Counted from the first letter of the stretch, positions 1 to 8,825 are shown. The stretch: DNA of 64,000 nucleotides from Sphingomonas montana (GCF_001956315.1 NZ_MOLY01000042.1:206715-270714); one strand, 5' to 3'. Notes: generated by a model not told the origin, from the letters alone. A program made the numbers and translations.

Positions 1-29
1 GGGGCGAGGCCGGTGATTGCTTTATCCAT
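1..29 (-). CDS. N-terminal fragment of a leftward gene (cut by window start)
   Basis: An ATG on the minus strand at 29 opens a frame reading M-D-K-A-I-T-G-L-A before the window ends. An AGGG lies about 8 bases upstream and could serve as its ribosome binding site. The gene would be divergent from the pterin dehydratase gene. Nine residues are too few to name a family, and this may not be a real start. Confidence 0.3.
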
Positions 30-83
30 GGCCGCGACCCTATCGTCGCGGTGACGACGATACCAGCCGGGAGCCCTGCGCGC

Positions 84-374
84 ATGATCGAACCCTTGTC
101 CGAAGCCGAGCGGATCGACGCGCTCGACGGCCTGCCCGACTGGGACCATGACGACGGGCGCGACGCGATCACGCGGCGCTTCGTGTTCGCGGATTTCAGC
201 GAGGCGTTCGGGTTCATGACGCGTGTCGCGTTGCTCGCGGAGAAGGCGGATCATCATCCGGAATGGTCCAATGTCTGGAACCGTGTGGACGTGACGCTGA
301 CCACGCATGACGCGGGCGGCCTGTCGGTGCGCGATGTCGCGATGGCGCAGGCGATCGACGCAGTGTTGGGGTGA
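84..374 (+). CDS. phhB: 4a-hydroxytetrahydrobiopterin dehydratase
   Basis: Pterin-4a-carbinolamine dehydratase, a small cytosolic enzyme that dehydrates 4a-hydroxytetrahydrobiopterin so the pterin cofactor of aromatic amino acid hydroxylases can be recycled. The 96-residue product has the usual length and carries the family core: [11 protein letters not shown] followed by V-D-V-T-L-T-T-H-D and G-G-L-S-V-R-D. The paired histidines of DHHPEW are the known active-site residues. I chose ATG 84 because GGGAG lies about 10 bases before it and the length fits; a GTG at 51 would add 11 residues without a clear ribosome binding site. No hydroxylase gene is in the window, so the physiological partner is unknown. 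Confidence 0.93.
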   Translation: MIEPLSEAERIDALDGLPDWDHDDGRDAITRRFVFADFSEAFGFMTRVALLAEKADHHPEWSNVWNRVDVTLTTHDAGGLSVRDVAMAQAIDAVLG

Positions 375-392
375 TTTGCCGTTAGGCGGGGG

Positions 393-1157
393 GTGGATGT
401 GACGACGACGGCGATCGCGTTCGACGGGGTGATCAAGCGTTATGGCGACGCGACCGTCGTCGATGCGGTGACGCTGGACATTACCGCGGGCAGTTTCGTG
501 GCGCTGGTCGGGACGTCGGGGTCGGGGAAGTCGACGTTGCTGAAGATGGTGAACCGGTTGGTGGAGCCTGACGCCGGGGCGGTGCGCGTGGCAGGGGCGG
601 CGGTCGCGGGCGGGGATGCGCCGGCGCTCAGGCGGTCGATCGGCTATGTGTTCCAGAATGTCGGGCTGTTTCCGCATCTGTCGGTGGCGGACAATATCGC
701 GATCCGCGCGCGGTTGGGGGAGGGGGTGCCGGATGTCGGCGCGCTTCTGACGCAGGTCGGGTTGGAGCGAGACGTCGCCGGGCGGTCGCCGCGGGCGTTG
801 TCGGGCGGGCAGCAGCAGCGCGTCGGGATCGCGCGGGCGCTGGCGGGGGATGCGAAGATCCTGCTTATGGACGAGCCGTTCGGCGCGCTCGATCCGGTGA
901 CGCGCGAGCGGATCGGGCAGACGGTGCGTGATTTGCACATCGCGCGCGGGCTGACGACGATCATGGTGACGCACGACATGGGCGAGGCGTTGCTGCTGGC
1001 GGACCGCGTGCTGATGATGGTCGCGGGGCGGATCGTGGCGGATGCGACGCCGGCCGAGATGCTGCGCGCCGAGGACGGGCCGGCGGCGGCGCTGGTGGCG
1101 GTGCCGCGCGGGCAGGCGGCGCGGATGCAGGCTTTGGCCGAGGGGGGCGCGGCGTGA
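393..1157 (+). CDS. Osmoprotectant (glycine betaine/choline-type) ABC transporter ATP-binding protein
   Basis: ATPase of an OpuC/YehX-type importer of quaternary ammonium osmoprotectants. The 254 residues show Walker A (GTSGSGKST, near residue 40), the Q-loop region (YVFQNVGLFPHL), the signature LSGGQQQR, Walker B (ILLMDEPFGALDP) and the switch histidine (MVTHD). It lacks the C-terminal CBS domains found in many OpuCA proteins. Start is GTG 393 or GTG 399; both follow a G-rich stretch. Its last four bases (GTGA) overlap the start of the permease gene, so the two are translationally coupled. Substrate choice is inferred from the partner's binding domain. Confidence 0.9.
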   Translation: MDVTTTAIAFDGVIKRYGDATVVDAVTLDITAGSFVALVGTSGSGKSTLLKMVNRLVEPDAGAVRVAGAAVAGGDAPALRRSIGYVFQNVGLFPHLSVADNIAIRARLGEGVPDVGALLTQVGLERDVAGRSPRALSGGQQQRVGIARALAGDAKILLMDEPFGALDPVTRERIGQTVRDLHIARGLTTIMVTHDMGEALLLADRVLMMVAGRIVADATPAEMLRAEDGPAAALVAVPRGQAARMQALAEGGAA

Positions 1158-2695
1158 TCGCGGCATTCGGGCAGGTGCCGGGGCTGGCGGCGTCGCATAT
1201 CCTGCTGGCCGCGGCGGCGCTGGTGCTGGCGCTGGTCGTCAGCCTGCCGCTCGGGGTATTCGCGGCGCGGCGGCCGGTGTTGCGGCAGGCGGCGCTGGGG
1301 TTCGCGTCGCTGGTGCAGACGGTGCCGGGGCTGGCGTTGCTGGCTTTGTTCTATCCGGTGCTGGTCGGGCTGTCGGCGCTGGTCGGGGGCGGGATCCCGG
1401 CGTTGGGATTCCTGCCGTCGCTGCTCGCGCTGACGCTGTATGCGCTGCTGCCAATCCTGCGCAACGTGATCGCGGGGCTGGGCGGGATCGACCCGGCGGT
1501 GATCGAGGCGGCGGACGGGATCGGCATGACGCCGGCGCAGCGGTTGCGGCTGGTGGAGGCGCCACTGGCCGCCCCGGTGGCGATGGCGGGAATCCGGACC
1601 GCGGCGGTGTGGACGATCGGTGCGGCGACGCTGTCAACGACGGTGGGCTATCCGTCGCTCGGCAATCTGATCTTTGCGGGCTTGCAGACCGAGACGACCG
1701 CCTTGGTGCTGGCGGGGTGCGTGGCGAGCGCGGCGCTCGCGCTGGCGGTGGACGGGTTGCTGGCGCTGGTCGAGCGCGGCGTGGCGACCGGGCGGCGCTG
1801 GCTGATGGCGGGGCCGGCCTTGCTGTTGCTGGCGGTGGTGGGCGGGGCGGCGGCCTATACCTGGTGGCCCGCCAAGCCCGCGATCGTGATCGGGGCGAAG
1901 AACTTTTCGGAGCAGTATATTCTGGCGCGGCTGATCGGCGAGCGGCTGGAGCAGGCCGGTTTCGACGTGCGGTACCGCGAGGGGCTGGGCTCTGCGGTGG
2001 CGTTGCGCGCGCTGGAGGGCGGCGATGTCGACGTCTATGTCGATTATGCCGGCACGATCTGGACCAATGCGATGCAGCGGAGCGACACGCCGGCGGCGCC
2101 CGCGATGGCGGCGGGGATCGACGGCTGGCTGCGGGCGCGGCCGGGGCAGGCGCGGGTGATCGGGCCGCTGGGCTTCGAGAATGCCTATGCGCTGGCCATG
2201 AAGCCGCGCGCTGGCATCTCGTCGATCGCGGACCTGGCGCGGGTGGCGCCGGGGTTGCGGCTGGCGGCGGACCTGGAGTTTCTCGATCGGCCGGAGTGGC
2301 GGACGATCCGTGACGCCTATGGGCTGCGGTTCGCGGATCAGCGCGCGTACAGCCCGACGTTCATGTACCGCGCGTTGTCGGGTGGGCAGGCGGATGTGAT
2401 CTCGGCATTCTCGTCCGATGGGCGGATCGCGGCGGACGGGCTGGTGGTGCTGGCCGATCCGAAGCGGGCGGTGCCGTCCTATGACGCGCTGTTGCTGGTC
2501 GGTGGGGCGCGGGCGGGCGATGCGCGGGTGCGGGCGGCGTTGCAGCCGCTGGTCGGGCAGGTGCCGGTGGCGGCGATGCGGCAGGCGAACTACATGGTCG
2601 ACCGCGATACCGACAAGGCGACGCCGGACGTGGCGGCGCGCTGGTTGTCGGGTCAGCTTGAGCGGACGGGGGCGCAGAAGCCGGCGATCAGGTAG
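1154..2695 (+). CDS. Fused permease and substrate-binding protein of an osmoprotectant ABC transporter
   Basis: A 513-residue fusion. Residues about 1-220 are a BPD-type inner-membrane permease with several hydrophobic helices and the coupling-loop-like EAADGIGMTPAQRL. Residues about 240-510 are an OpuAC/ProX-like periplasmic binding domain, beginning IVIGAKNFSEQYIL and containing GDVDVYVDYAGTIW. In the OpuC and Yeh systems these are separate proteins; fused forms are known in other bacteria (OpuABC type). One binding domain per permease would give two per dimeric transporter. The GTG start overlaps the ATPase stop by 4 nt. The last 43 bases overlap the convergent PspC gene. Glycine betaine, choline or carnitine are possible ligands; the sequence does not decide. 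Confidence 0.9.
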   Translation: MIAAFGQVPGLAASHILLAAAALVLALVVSLPLGVFAARRPVLRQAALGFASLVQTVPGLALLALFYPVLVGLSALVGGGIPALGFLPSLLALTLYALLPILRNVIAGLGGIDPAVIEAADGIGMTPAQRLRLVEAPLAAPVAMAGIRTAAVWTIGAATLSTTVGYPSLGNLIFAGLQTETTALVLAGCVASAALALAVDGLLALVERGVATGRRWLMAGPALLLLAVVGGAAAYTWWPAKPAIVIGAKNFSEQYILARLIGERLEQAGFDVRYREGLGSAVALRALEGGDVDVYVDYAGTIWTNAMQRSDTPAAPAMAAGIDGWLRARPGQARVIGPLGFENAYALAMKPRAGISSIADLARVAPGLRLAADLEFLDRPEWRTIRDAYGLRFADQRAYSPTFMYRALSGGQADVISAFSSDGRIAADGLVVLADPKRAVPSYDALLLVGGARAGDARVRAALQPLVGQVPVAAMRQANYMVDRDTDKATPDVAARWLSGQLERTGAQKPAIR

Positions 2696-2844
2696 GCGGC
2701 GACGCCCCAGCTGCCGGCCCAGGCGAGCGTGAGCAGCACCGCGGCGATCCGGACGAGGAGTGGGTCGAGGCCAGTGCTGTCGGCGATGCCGGCGCAGACG
2801 CCCATGATGCGGGCGCGGGACTTGTCCAGGGCGAAGGTCTTCAT
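2653..2844 (-). CDS. PspC-domain membrane protein
   Basis: A 63-residue protein that is essentially one PspC domain: a polar N-terminus with the family pattern R-I-M-G-V-C-A-G-I-A and L-D-P-L-L-V-R-I, then a hydrophobic helix (VLLTLAWAGSWGVAAYLIAGF). PspC proteins sit in the inner membrane and in enterobacteria act in the phage-shock envelope stress response; short stand-alone copies like this one are common in sphingomonads and their role is not established. No pspA or pspB is nearby. Its 3' end overlaps the transporter gene on the other strand by 43 nt. Two tiny secreted-peptide genes lie upstream on the same strand. Confidence 0.85.
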   Translation of the reverse strand: MKTFALDKSRARIMGVCAGIADSTGLDPLLVRIAAVLLTLAWAGSWGVAAYLIAGFCAPVRSS

Positions 2845-2864
2845 GGCGGCGGGTCCTTGTCGGT

Positions 2865-2969
2865 TCAGGCGATGCGGGTCGCGGCGGCGCCGGGGGCGGG
2901 TGCGACGGCGGCCAGGACGCAGGTGGTGGAGAGCAGCAGTGCTGCTGCGGCGGAGAGGGTGCGGATCAT
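2865..2969 (-). CDS. Tiny putative secreted peptide (34 aa), paralogue of the next one
   Basis: Short frame encoding a signal-peptide-like product: basic start (MIRTL), hydrophobic core (SAAAALLLSTTCVLAAV), then A-P-A-P-G-A-A-A-T-R-I-A. It aligns with the 45-residue product just upstream: both have S-x-T-C-V-(L/I)-A-A-V-(A/G)-P near the middle and an Ala-rich tail ending in a single Ala before TGA. Only 20 bases separate it from the pspC start. No strong ribosome binding site is visible, so it may be translated poorly or coupled to the upstream frame. I do not recognise the family. Confidence 0.5.
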   Translation of the reverse strand: MIRTLSAAAALLLSTTCVLAAVAPAPGAAATRIA

Positions 2970-2995
2970 CTGGATCGTCCGGTCTGGCGTGCGGG

Positions 2996-3133
2996 TCAGG
3001 CGACGATGACGCTGTGGCGCGTTGGGGCGGCGGCGGTGCCGACGGGGCCGACCGCGGCGATGACGCAGGTGGCGGACAGTGCGGCTGCGATGGCGGCGGT
3101 GGCGATCTTGCGGGCGATGGTGGTGGCGGACAT
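2996..3133 (-). CDS. Small putative secreted peptide (45 aa)
   Basis: MSATTIARKIATAAI start with two basic residues, a hydrophobic Ala-rich segment, the shared S-A-T-C-V-I-A-A-V-G-P block and a tail ending S-V-I-V-A. An AGGGAAA lies about 8 bases upstream of the ATG. It lies 26 bases upstream of the 34-residue paralogue, and the pair precedes the PspC gene on the same strand, so the three may form one transcript. A conserved single Cys inside the hydrophobic part is not in a lipobox context. No family recognised. Confidence 0.55.
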   Translation of the reverse strand: MSATTIARKIATAAIAAALSATCVIAAVGPVGTAAAPTRHSVIVA

Positions 3134-3355
3134 TGCTTGGGTTTCCCTGACTTTGGAGTGCGTCGCTGGCCGGGTGGCTGGCGATGTCAGGATGTTTGCA
3201 ATGGGCGTGCCAGATTGGATTTTGGCGGGTTCAGTGGCATTTTTTGTCCACGGCAGACGAGAGGTTCGCAGGTGTTCGCGGAGAGTTGGTGTTCTGCGCT
3301 GACGGTTGGCGCAGAAGGCTGACATTGCCTTAGCTGTGGTGTCCGCGGAGCTGTT

Positions 3356-3505
3356 GCACCCCACCCCAACCCCTCCCCTGAAGGAGAGGGGCTTAAAAGT
3401 TATTGCGTCGCCCGTTTACGAAGGTTTCGTATCCCGGACCTGATCCGGGATCCAGGGACGCACGCGCAGCGCTTGAAAGTCTGGATCCCGGATCAAATCC
3501 GGGAT
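3356..3505. repeat. Two adjacent REP-like palindromic repeats in the 3134-3530 gap
   Basis: The gap holds no convincing gene. At 3356-3395 lies a C-rich element (ccccaccccaacccctcccc followed by gaaggagagggg) able to fold on itself. At 3431-3505 two inverted arms read atcccggacctgatccggga and gatcccggatcaaatccggg, separated by about 25 bases. The second family recurs in this window near 18507, inside imuB and near 24054; the first recurs inside dnaE2. Either could act as a terminator for the flanking leftward SDR transcript's neighbour or be an inert dispersed repeat. Confidence 0.75.
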
Positions 3506-3530
3506 GCGCGCAAGTGGGAGCAGGCCATGG

Positions 3531-4331
3531 TCAGATCGCGACCTGGCCGTAGTTCTGTTGGGTGAAGGGGTGGCTGCTGGCGAGGCCGCCATCGACGACG
3601 AGGGCGTGGCCGTTGACGTAGGAGGAGGCGTCGGACGCGAGGAAGAGCGCGGCTTGCGCGAGTTCGTCGGGTTCGCCGCCGCGGCGCAGGGGGTTCAGGC
3701 GGCCGATGCGGTCGGCCTTGCCGGCGGCGGTGGCCCAATCGTAGATCATCTGCGTCATGCCGGTCTGGATCAGGCCGGGGCAGATCGCGTTGACGCGAAC
3801 CTTGCTGCCGACGAGCTGCTGCGCGGCGGTCTGGACCAGGTTGATGACGCCGGCCTTCGACGCGGAATAGGCGACGCCGCCGGCGCCCGACCGGAGCCCT
3901 GCGACCGATGCGGTGCAGAGAATGGAGCCGCCGCCGCGTTTCGCGATGGCTGGGGCGGCATGCTGGATGGCGAGGAACGGGCCGATCAGGTTGATGCGCA
4001 GGATCTCGGCAAAGTCCTCCGCGCTCTGGTCGAACAGCCCGGCGAGGCCGCCCGAGATGCCCGCGTTGGCGAACATGATGTCGAGCCCGCCGAAGCGCTC
4101 TTCCGCCGCCTGGACGAGAGCGGCGACATCGTCTGCGCGGCCGGCGTCGCCGACGATGGCGTATGCGGCGTCGCCGATGGCGCGGGCGGTGTCGTGGATC
4201 GCATCCGAGACGTCGGAGACGATGACGCGTGCGCCTTCGGCTGCGAACAGGTGGGCGGTGGCGCGGCCGATGCCGCTGGCCCCGCCGGTGACGATCGCGA
4301 CCTTGCCGTCGAGGCGCCCCATTTCGCTCAC
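3531..4331 (-). CDS. SDR family NAD(P)-dependent oxidoreductase
   Basis: Classical short-chain dehydrogenase of 266 residues. The Rossmann motif is TGGASGIG near the N-terminus, then the strand motif D-I-M-F-A-N-A-G, the catalytic Ser in CTASVAG and the Y-S-A-S-K catalytic pair, and VDGGLASS near the end. The GTG start at 4331 overlaps the stop of the upstream SDR gene by four bases (GTGA), suggesting coupling; ATG 4322 is an alternative start 3 codons in. Neighbours (second SDR, APH-like kinase, acyl-CoA dehydrogenase) suggest a role in acyl-CoA or alcohol catabolism, such as a 3-hydroxyacyl step, but substrate is not readable from sequence. Confidence 0.88.
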   Translation of the reverse strand: MSEMGRLDGKVAIVTGGASGIGRATAHLFAAEGARVIVSDVSDAIHDTARAIGDAAYAIVGDAGRADDVAALVQAAEERFGGLDIMFANAGISGGLAGLFDQSAEDFAEILRINLIGPFLAIQHAAPAIAKRGGGSILCTASVAGLRSGAGGVAYSASKAGVINLVQTAAQQLVGSKVRVNAICPGLIQTGMTQMIYDWATAAGKADRIGRLNPLRRGGEPDELAQAALFLASDASSYVNGHALVVDGGLASSHPFTQQNYGQVAI

Positions 4332-5104
4332 AGGCCGACGCCGATGGTGGAGCCGCCGTCGACGACGATCGTCTGGCCGGTCATGAAGGTGGAGGCGGGG
4401 CTGGCGAGGAACACCGCGGCCCCGGCGATCTCGTGCGGTTCGCCGATGCGGCGCATGGGGGTGGAGCGCGTGACGGCCTTCAGCGTGTCCGGGTTCTCCC
4501 ACAGCGCACGGGCGAAATCGGTGCGGACGAGGCCCGGGGCGATGCAGTTCACCCGCACGCCGGCCGGGCCATATTCGGCGGCCAGGTTGCGCGCGAGCTG
4601 GAAGTCCGCGGCCTTCGACACGTTGTATGCGCCGATGACGGTGGAGGAGGTGAGCCCGCCGATCGAGGAGACGATGACGATCGACCCTTCCTTTCGCGCG
4701 ACCATGCCGGGGGCGGCCATCGCGATCAGCCAGTGATTGGCGAGCACGTTGTTTTCGAAGATCTTGCGGAACTGGTCGTCCTCGATTTCTGCCATCGGGC
4801 CGTAATAGGGGTTGGACGCGGCGTTGCAGACCAGCACGTCGATCCGGCCAAAGTGGCGCTCGGTTTCGGTCACGAGGTTGCGGAGCGCGTCCTTGGACGA
4901 GAGCGAGGCGGCAATCGCTATGGCGGTGCCGTCGCCATGCGCGGCGTTCAGTTCGGCCGCGACGGTGTCGCAGATGTCCTGGTTGCGGCTGGAGATGACC
5001 ACCTTTGCGCCCTGTTCGGCCATGGCGGTGGCGATCGCCTTGCCGATGCCACGCGAGGAGCCGGTGACGATGGCGACCTTGTCGGTCAGGTCGAAGAGGG
5101 ACAT
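4328..5104 (-). CDS. SDR family oxidoreductase
   Basis: 258-residue classical SDR. The cofactor motif is TGSSRGIG at about residue 16, an Arg in that loop and the following I-S-S-R-N favouring NADP(H). The N-A-A-S-N replaces the usual NAG, the catalytic Ser lies in VSSIGG and the catalytic pair in Y-N-V-S-K. C-terminus has [11 protein letters not shown]. It is the upstream member of an overlapping SDR pair. Similar proteins are found beside acyl-CoA dehydrogenase and APH-like genes in sphingomonads, consistent with the order here; the substrate is unknown. Confidence 0.88.
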   Translation of the reverse strand: MSLFDLTDKVAIVTGSSRGIGKAIATAMAEQGAKVVISSRNQDICDTVAAELNAAHGDGTAIAIAASLSSKDALRNLVTETERHFGRIDVLVCNAASNPYYGPMAEIEDDQFRKIFENNVLANHWLIAMAAPGMVARKEGSIVIVSSIGGLTSSTVIGAYNVSKAADFQLARNLAAEYGPAGVRVNCIAPGLVRTDFARALWENPDTLKAVTRSTPMRRIGEPHEIAGAAVFLASPASTFMTGQTIVVDGGSTIGVGL

Positions 5105-5243
5105 GCGGTGCTCCGGGTTGCGGTGGTTTCAGGTGGCGCGGCGCGTGCCTTGAGGACAGCGCGAGGTTCTCGACTCCGCGTCTCGACTGCGCTCGACGCT
5201 CGCTCGAACCAAACGGGTTTTGCGTGGTTCGGAGCCGGGTGCG

Positions 5244-6260
5244 TCATGCACCGGCTTTCTGGGCGAAGGACCAGGCGGCGTCGGCGAGCGGCACGACCCG
5301 GGCGGCGGTTTCGGCGGCCTGCGCGCTGGAGGCGGTGCCGTCGGCGACGCGTTTTTTGATGCCCTGGACGATGCCGGTCAGGCGGAAGAGATTGTAGGCG
5401 AAATACCAGTCGAGGTCGGGCAGGCCGTCGCGGCCGGTCGCGGCGCAGTAGCGTGCGACGGCTTCATCGAGCGTCGGGATGCCGAGCGCGGGGAGGTCGA
5501 GCCCGAGCAGGCCCGAGCGCCCCTCCGGTTCGGTGACCCAGTTCATGAGCAGGTAGGAGACGTCGGCGAGCGGATCGCCGAGCGTGGAGAGTTCCCAGTC
5601 GAGCACGGCGATGACGCGCGGGGCGTCGGGCGCGTAGATGAGATTGTCGATCCGGTAGTCGCCGTGGACGATGGCGGTGCGGTCCTGCCGCGGCAGCGTG
5701 CGGGGCAACCAGTCGATCAGCCGTTCGACGCTGTCGATCCGGTCGGTTTCGGACGCGCGATACTGTTTCGTCCAGCGTGCGACCTGGCGTTCGAAATAGT
5801 TGCCGGGGCGGCCATAGTCGCCCAGCCCGACCGCGTCCGGATCGACCGCGTGGAGCGCGGCCAGCGTGTCGATCATCGCGTCGTAGGTGGCGCGGCGTTC
5901 GGCCGGCGCGAGGCCGGGAAGGCTGCCGTCCCAGTAGGTGCGGCCGGCGACGTGGCTCATGACGTAGAAGGTTGCGCCGATCACGCTGTCGTCGGTGCAG
6001 AGCGCGTGCGGGTGCGCGACGGGGAAGCCGGTGGGGGCGAGGGCGGCGATCAGGCGATGTTCGCGGTCGACCGCGTGGGCGGAGGGGAGCAGCGGGCCAA
6101 AGGGCTTGCGGCGCAGGACATAGTCGCCGGAGGCGGCGGCGATGCGGTAGGTCGGGTTGGACTGGCCGCCGGGGAATTTCTCGATTGTGAAGGGGCCGCG
6201 GAAGTCTTCGACATGGGTGTCGAGCCAGGGGGCGAGGCGGGTGGTGTCTGGGTCGGTCAT
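5244..6260 (-). CDS. APH-like phosphotransferase family protein (ACAD10/11-type kinase domain)
   Basis: 338-residue aminoglycoside-phosphotransferase-fold protein. Visible motifs are the glycine-rich entry F-P-G-G-Q-S-N-P-T-Y, the catalytic loop V-H-G-D-Y-R-I-D-N-L and the metal-binding D-W-E-L-S-T-L-G-D-P-L-A-D. This subgroup is the bacterial counterpart of the kinase domain of human ACAD10/ACAD11, which is fused to an acyl-CoA dehydrogenase and phosphorylates 4-hydroxyacyl-CoAs. Here the acyl-CoA dehydrogenase is a separate gene directly upstream on the same strand, so the split pair may do the same job. It is not expected to be a drug-resistance enzyme. A 117-base gap with an inverted repeat separates the two. 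Confidence 0.88.
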   Translation of the reverse strand: MTDPDTTRLAPWLDTHVEDFRGPFTIEKFPGGQSNPTYRIAAASGDYVLRRKPFGPLLPSAHAVDREHRLIAALAPTGFPVAHPHALCTDDSVIGATFYVMSHVAGRTYWDGSLPGLAPAERRATYDAMIDTLAALHAVDPDAVGLGDYGRPGNYFERQVARWTKQYRASETDRIDSVERLIDWLPRTLPRQDRTAIVHGDYRIDNLIYAPDAPRVIAVLDWELSTLGDPLADVSYLLMNWVTEPEGRSGLLGLDLPALGIPTLDEAVARYCAATGRDGLPDLDWYFAYNLFRLTGIVQGIKKRVADGTASSAQAAETAARVVPLADAAWSFAQKAGA

Positions 6261-6300
6261 TGCGCAGCGCCTGACGTCTGAGCGCTATCGCGATGATGTT

Positions 6301-6370
6301 CCGTACCGCCGCGTAGGCGGGGGTCTAGTTCGGAGCGTGGAGCTGGACCCCCGCCTTCGCGGGGGTACGG
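6301..6370. repeat. REP-like inverted repeat between kinase-like and acyl-CoA dehydrogenase genes
   Basis: Arms ccgtaccgccgcgtaggcgg and ccgccttcgcgggggtacgg flank about 30 bases. This is the 'gtaccccgcg-aaggcggggg' dispersed type; a relative lies at 20439-20506. It could form a stem in mRNA within a probable operon and might modulate 3' stability. Confidence 0.7.
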
Positions 6371-6377
6371 CGTGCGA

Positions 6378-7622
6378 TCAGCGAACACGGTATTTGCCGA
6401 ATTCGGCGCGGGCGATGGCGCGGTTGTGGACCTCGTCCGGGCCGTCGGCGAGGCGGAGGGTGCGGATGCCGGCATAGGCCTTGGCGAGGCCGTAGCCGCT
6501 GGTGACGCCGGCGCCGCCATGCGCCTGGATCGCGTCGTCGATGATGCGGAGCGCCATGCGGGGGGCGGCGACCTTGATCATCGCGATCTCGTTCTGCGCG
6601 ACCTTGTTGCCGACCTTGTCCATCATGTCGGCCGCCTTGAGGCAGAGCAGCCGGCAGAGTTCGATATCGATCCGCGCCTCGGCGATCCGCTGTTCCCAGA
6701 CCGACTGTTCGGCCAGCGTCTTGCCGAACGCGGTGCGGGTGAGCAGACGGCGCGTCATCTTTTCGAGCGCCTCCTCCGCCACGCCGATGGTGCGCATGCA
6801 ATGGTGGATGCGGCCCGGCCCGAGGCGGCCCTGCGCGATTTCGAACCCACGGCCTTCGCCGAGCAGCATCGCGTCCTCCGCATTCACGCGGACGTCGTTG
6901 AGCTGAATTTCCATATGCCCGTGGGGCGCGTCGTCATAACCGAAGACGGGGAGGTGACGCAGGATCTCGACCCCAGGGGTGTCGAGCGGCATCAGGACCA
7001 TCGACTGCTGCTGATGCCTGGCCGCACCGAAATCGGACTTGCCCATGACGATCGCGACCTTGCAGCGCGGATCGCCGGCGCCCGACGACCACCATTTGCG
7101 GCCGTTCAGCACATAGTCGTCGCCATCGCGGTCGATGCGCGTTTCGATGTTGGTGGCGTCGGACGAGGCGACGTCGGGTTCGGTCATGAGGAAGGCGGAG
7201 CGGATCTCCCCGCGCATCAGCGGGACCATCCAGCGCGTCTTCTGCGCCGCGGTGCCGTAACGGTGGAACACCTCCATGTTGCCGGTGTCGGGGGCGGAGC
7301 AGTTGAAGACCTCGGACGCCCATTCGAGATGGCCCATCTCCTCTGCGCACAGCGCATATTCGAGGTTGGTGAGGCCGGGGCCGTCGAACGCGACGCTGTC
7401 GTCGACCGGAACGCGCCCGGAGGAAGGCGGCATGAAGAGGTTCCAGAGGCCCTGGACGCGGGCCTTTTCCTTCAGATCCTCGATCACGGGGAGAACTTTC
7501 CAGCGATCGCCTTCCGCCTGTTGCGCATGATAGTCGGGGTCGCGTGGGCGGATCTCGGTCTCGATGAAGGCACGGACGCGGTCGCGCCAGTGCGTTTCCC
7601 GATCGTTCAGGGTGAAATCCAT
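6378..7622 (-). CDS. Acyl-CoA dehydrogenase family protein
   Basis: 414-residue FAD-dependent acyl-CoA dehydrogenase of the ACAD10/11-like group. Features are the FAD/substrate stretch [20 protein letters not shown] and WWSSGAG, the [12 protein letters not shown] helix, and the C-terminal A-H-G-G-A-G-V. It catalyses alpha,beta-dehydrogenation of an acyl-CoA, passing electrons to ETF. The DVASSDATN form of the flavin motif and the adjacent APH-like gene both point to the ACAD11 group, which handles long-chain or 4-hydroxy acyl-CoAs. First gene of the leftward run; start ATG 7622. Confidence 0.92.
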   Translation of the reverse strand: MDFTLNDRETHWRDRVRAFIETEIRPRDPDYHAQQAEGDRWKVLPVIEDLKEKARVQGLWNLFMPPSSGRVPVDDSVAFDGPGLTNLEYALCAEEMGHLEWASEVFNCSAPDTGNMEVFHRYGTAAQKTRWMVPLMRGEIRSAFLMTEPDVASSDATNIETRIDRDGDDYVLNGRKWWSSGAGDPRCKVAIVMGKSDFGAARHQQQSMVLMPLDTPGVEILRHLPVFGYDDAPHGHMEIQLNDVRVNAEDAMLLGEGRGFEIAQGRLGPGRIHHCMRTIGVAEEALEKMTRRLLTRTAFGKTLAEQSVWEQRIAEARIDIELCRLLCLKAADMMDKVGNKVAQNEIAMIKVAAPRMALRIIDDAIQAHGGAGVTSGYGLAKAYAGIRTLRLADGPDEVHNRAIARAEFGKYRVR

Positions 7623-7789
7623 CCGGCATCCTCTCGGCGTCTTGTTCTTGACGTGAACGTAAACGTGAGGTGGGGGTGGCGTCCAGTGCCTTTAGTGCCT
7701 GGGTAGGTCGGCCGGGAAACCAGTGCCAGCTCCGTCCATGCCAAGCGCAGTCGAGCTACTTCCCCGAGCGCAGCCCAAGGGTGCTGTTG

Positions 7790-7846
7790 GCCGTCTCGGC
7801 TACGCTCGACGGGTCCCTCGACTTCGCTCGGGATGGACGGTTTTGT
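7790..7846. repeat. Dispersed repeat, 'gggtccctcgacttcgctcg' family
   Basis: Within the 248-base gap between the acyl-CoA dehydrogenase and ATP12 genes. Contains ggctacgctcgacgggtccc then tcgacttcgctcgggatgga. A close relative lies at 28678-28735, also intergenic. No gene seen in the rest of the gap. Confidence 0.6.
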
Positions 7847-7870
7847 CGGAGGCATCGGCGCGCGGGAGCG

Positions 7871-8581
7871 TCAGTCCGGCGAAGGGCGTGACAGCATGAG
7901 GAACCGGGCGGCGGCCATGAAGTCGGCCTTGCGCAGGATGCGGGCTTCGGTTGCCAGTGCGTCTTCGCCCCAGCGTTCGGCCTGCCAGAGTTCATCGAGA
8001 TGGGTGAGGTCGAACGCCGGGTCGGCATCGATATGGCGTTCGGCGACGGCGAGGGCGGCGAGGAGCGAGCCGCCGATGGTGGTGAGCGGCGACAGCGCGG
8101 CGAGCGCATGCGCGTCATGGGCGGCGACGGCGGCGCGCAACCGGGCGAGCGTTTCGGGCGGTTGCGCGACATGGACGATGCCCGTGGTGACGCGGAACGC
8201 GACGTCGTAGCGGGCGCGGCCCCAGGCAAGGAGCGGTTCCCAGGCCGCAGCCTGGCGCGCGACCAGCGTGTCGGGCGCGTCGGCGCGGTAACAGAGCAGG
8301 TCGGTTTCGGCGTAGGCGGCGATCTGGTTCACGAACAGGGCGCGGTCCGGCATGACCCGGTCGATCGCGGCATTGGACAGGCCGGTCATCGGCATGGTGC
8401 GCGGATCGACCTCGCCGTCCTGCGCGGCCCATTCGGCGGCGACCGCATCGGCAAGCGCCCGGGTAGGCAGGACCAGCGGCAGGCGCGCCGGCGTGCGGAC
8501 CGGGCGCGCGTCCAGCGTGATGGCGTAGCCCTGCGCGGCGTCGGCGGCGGCGACCGCGACGTCGGTCCAGAAGCGTTTCAC
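7871..8581 (-). CDS. ATP12 family chaperone protein
   Basis: 236-residue F1-ATPase assembly chaperone, homologue of mitochondrial Atp12, which binds the alpha subunit before F1 assembly. The N-terminal motif K-R-F-W-T-D-V followed by Y-A-I-T-L-D-A-R-P-V-R-T-P and the conserved W-A-A-Q-D-G-E-V-D-P-R-T-M-P-M-T identify the family. Such genes are typical of alphaproteobacteria. It is the last gene of a compact leftward run starting at the HAD phosphatase; only 10 bases separate it from the small membrane protein gene. Confidence 0.93.
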   Translation of the reverse strand: MKRFWTDVAVAAADAAQGYAITLDARPVRTPARLPLVLPTRALADAVAAEWAAQDGEVDPRTMPMTGLSNAAIDRVMPDRALFVNQIAAYAETDLLCYRADAPDTLVARQAAAWEPLLAWGRARYDVAFRVTTGIVHVAQPPETLARLRAAVAAHDAHALAALSPLTTIGGSLLAALAVAERHIDADPAFDLTHLDELWQAERWGEDALATEARILRKADFMAAARFLMLSRPSPD

Positions 8582-8591
8582 GGGTGCCGGA

Positions 8592-8825
8592 TCATGCGCG
8601 CGGCGGGGTCCGCCACTGGCGGATCAGGTAGCGCGGCAGGAGCATCGATTCGGCCATGCCGAGCAGGAACAGCGGCAGGCCGACGGTCGCGTTGCCGCCG
8701 GCGTCGAGCAGGTCGCCCCACCAGATCCACATGCCGAACAGCATCATGACGACGCCCGATGCGCGCGCCGCGCTGATGATCGCGAAGCGCGTCATGGCGA
8801 GTTTATCGCTATCTTCGGGTGTCAT
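8592..8825 (-). CDS. Small two-helix membrane protein, conserved hypothetical
   Basis: 77 residues with two hydrophobic stretches (VMMLFGMWIWWGDLL and TVGLPLFLLGMAESMLL) and a charged C-terminus. The ATG overlaps the stop of the HAD phosphatase gene by four bases, so it is coupled to that gene. I do not recognise a named domain; the gene order HAD-small protein-ATP12 suggests a conserved sphingomonad arrangement. Confidence 0.75.
   Translation of the reverse strand: MTPEDSDKLAMTRFAIISAARASGVVMMLFGMWIWWGDLLDAGGNATVGLPLFLLGMAESMLLPRYLIRQWRTPPRA

Noticed and set aside
5244..6260. Aminoglycoside resistance kinase
   Set aside because: The APH fold here belongs to the ACAD10/11-linked group and lies beside an acyl-CoA dehydrogenase gene.
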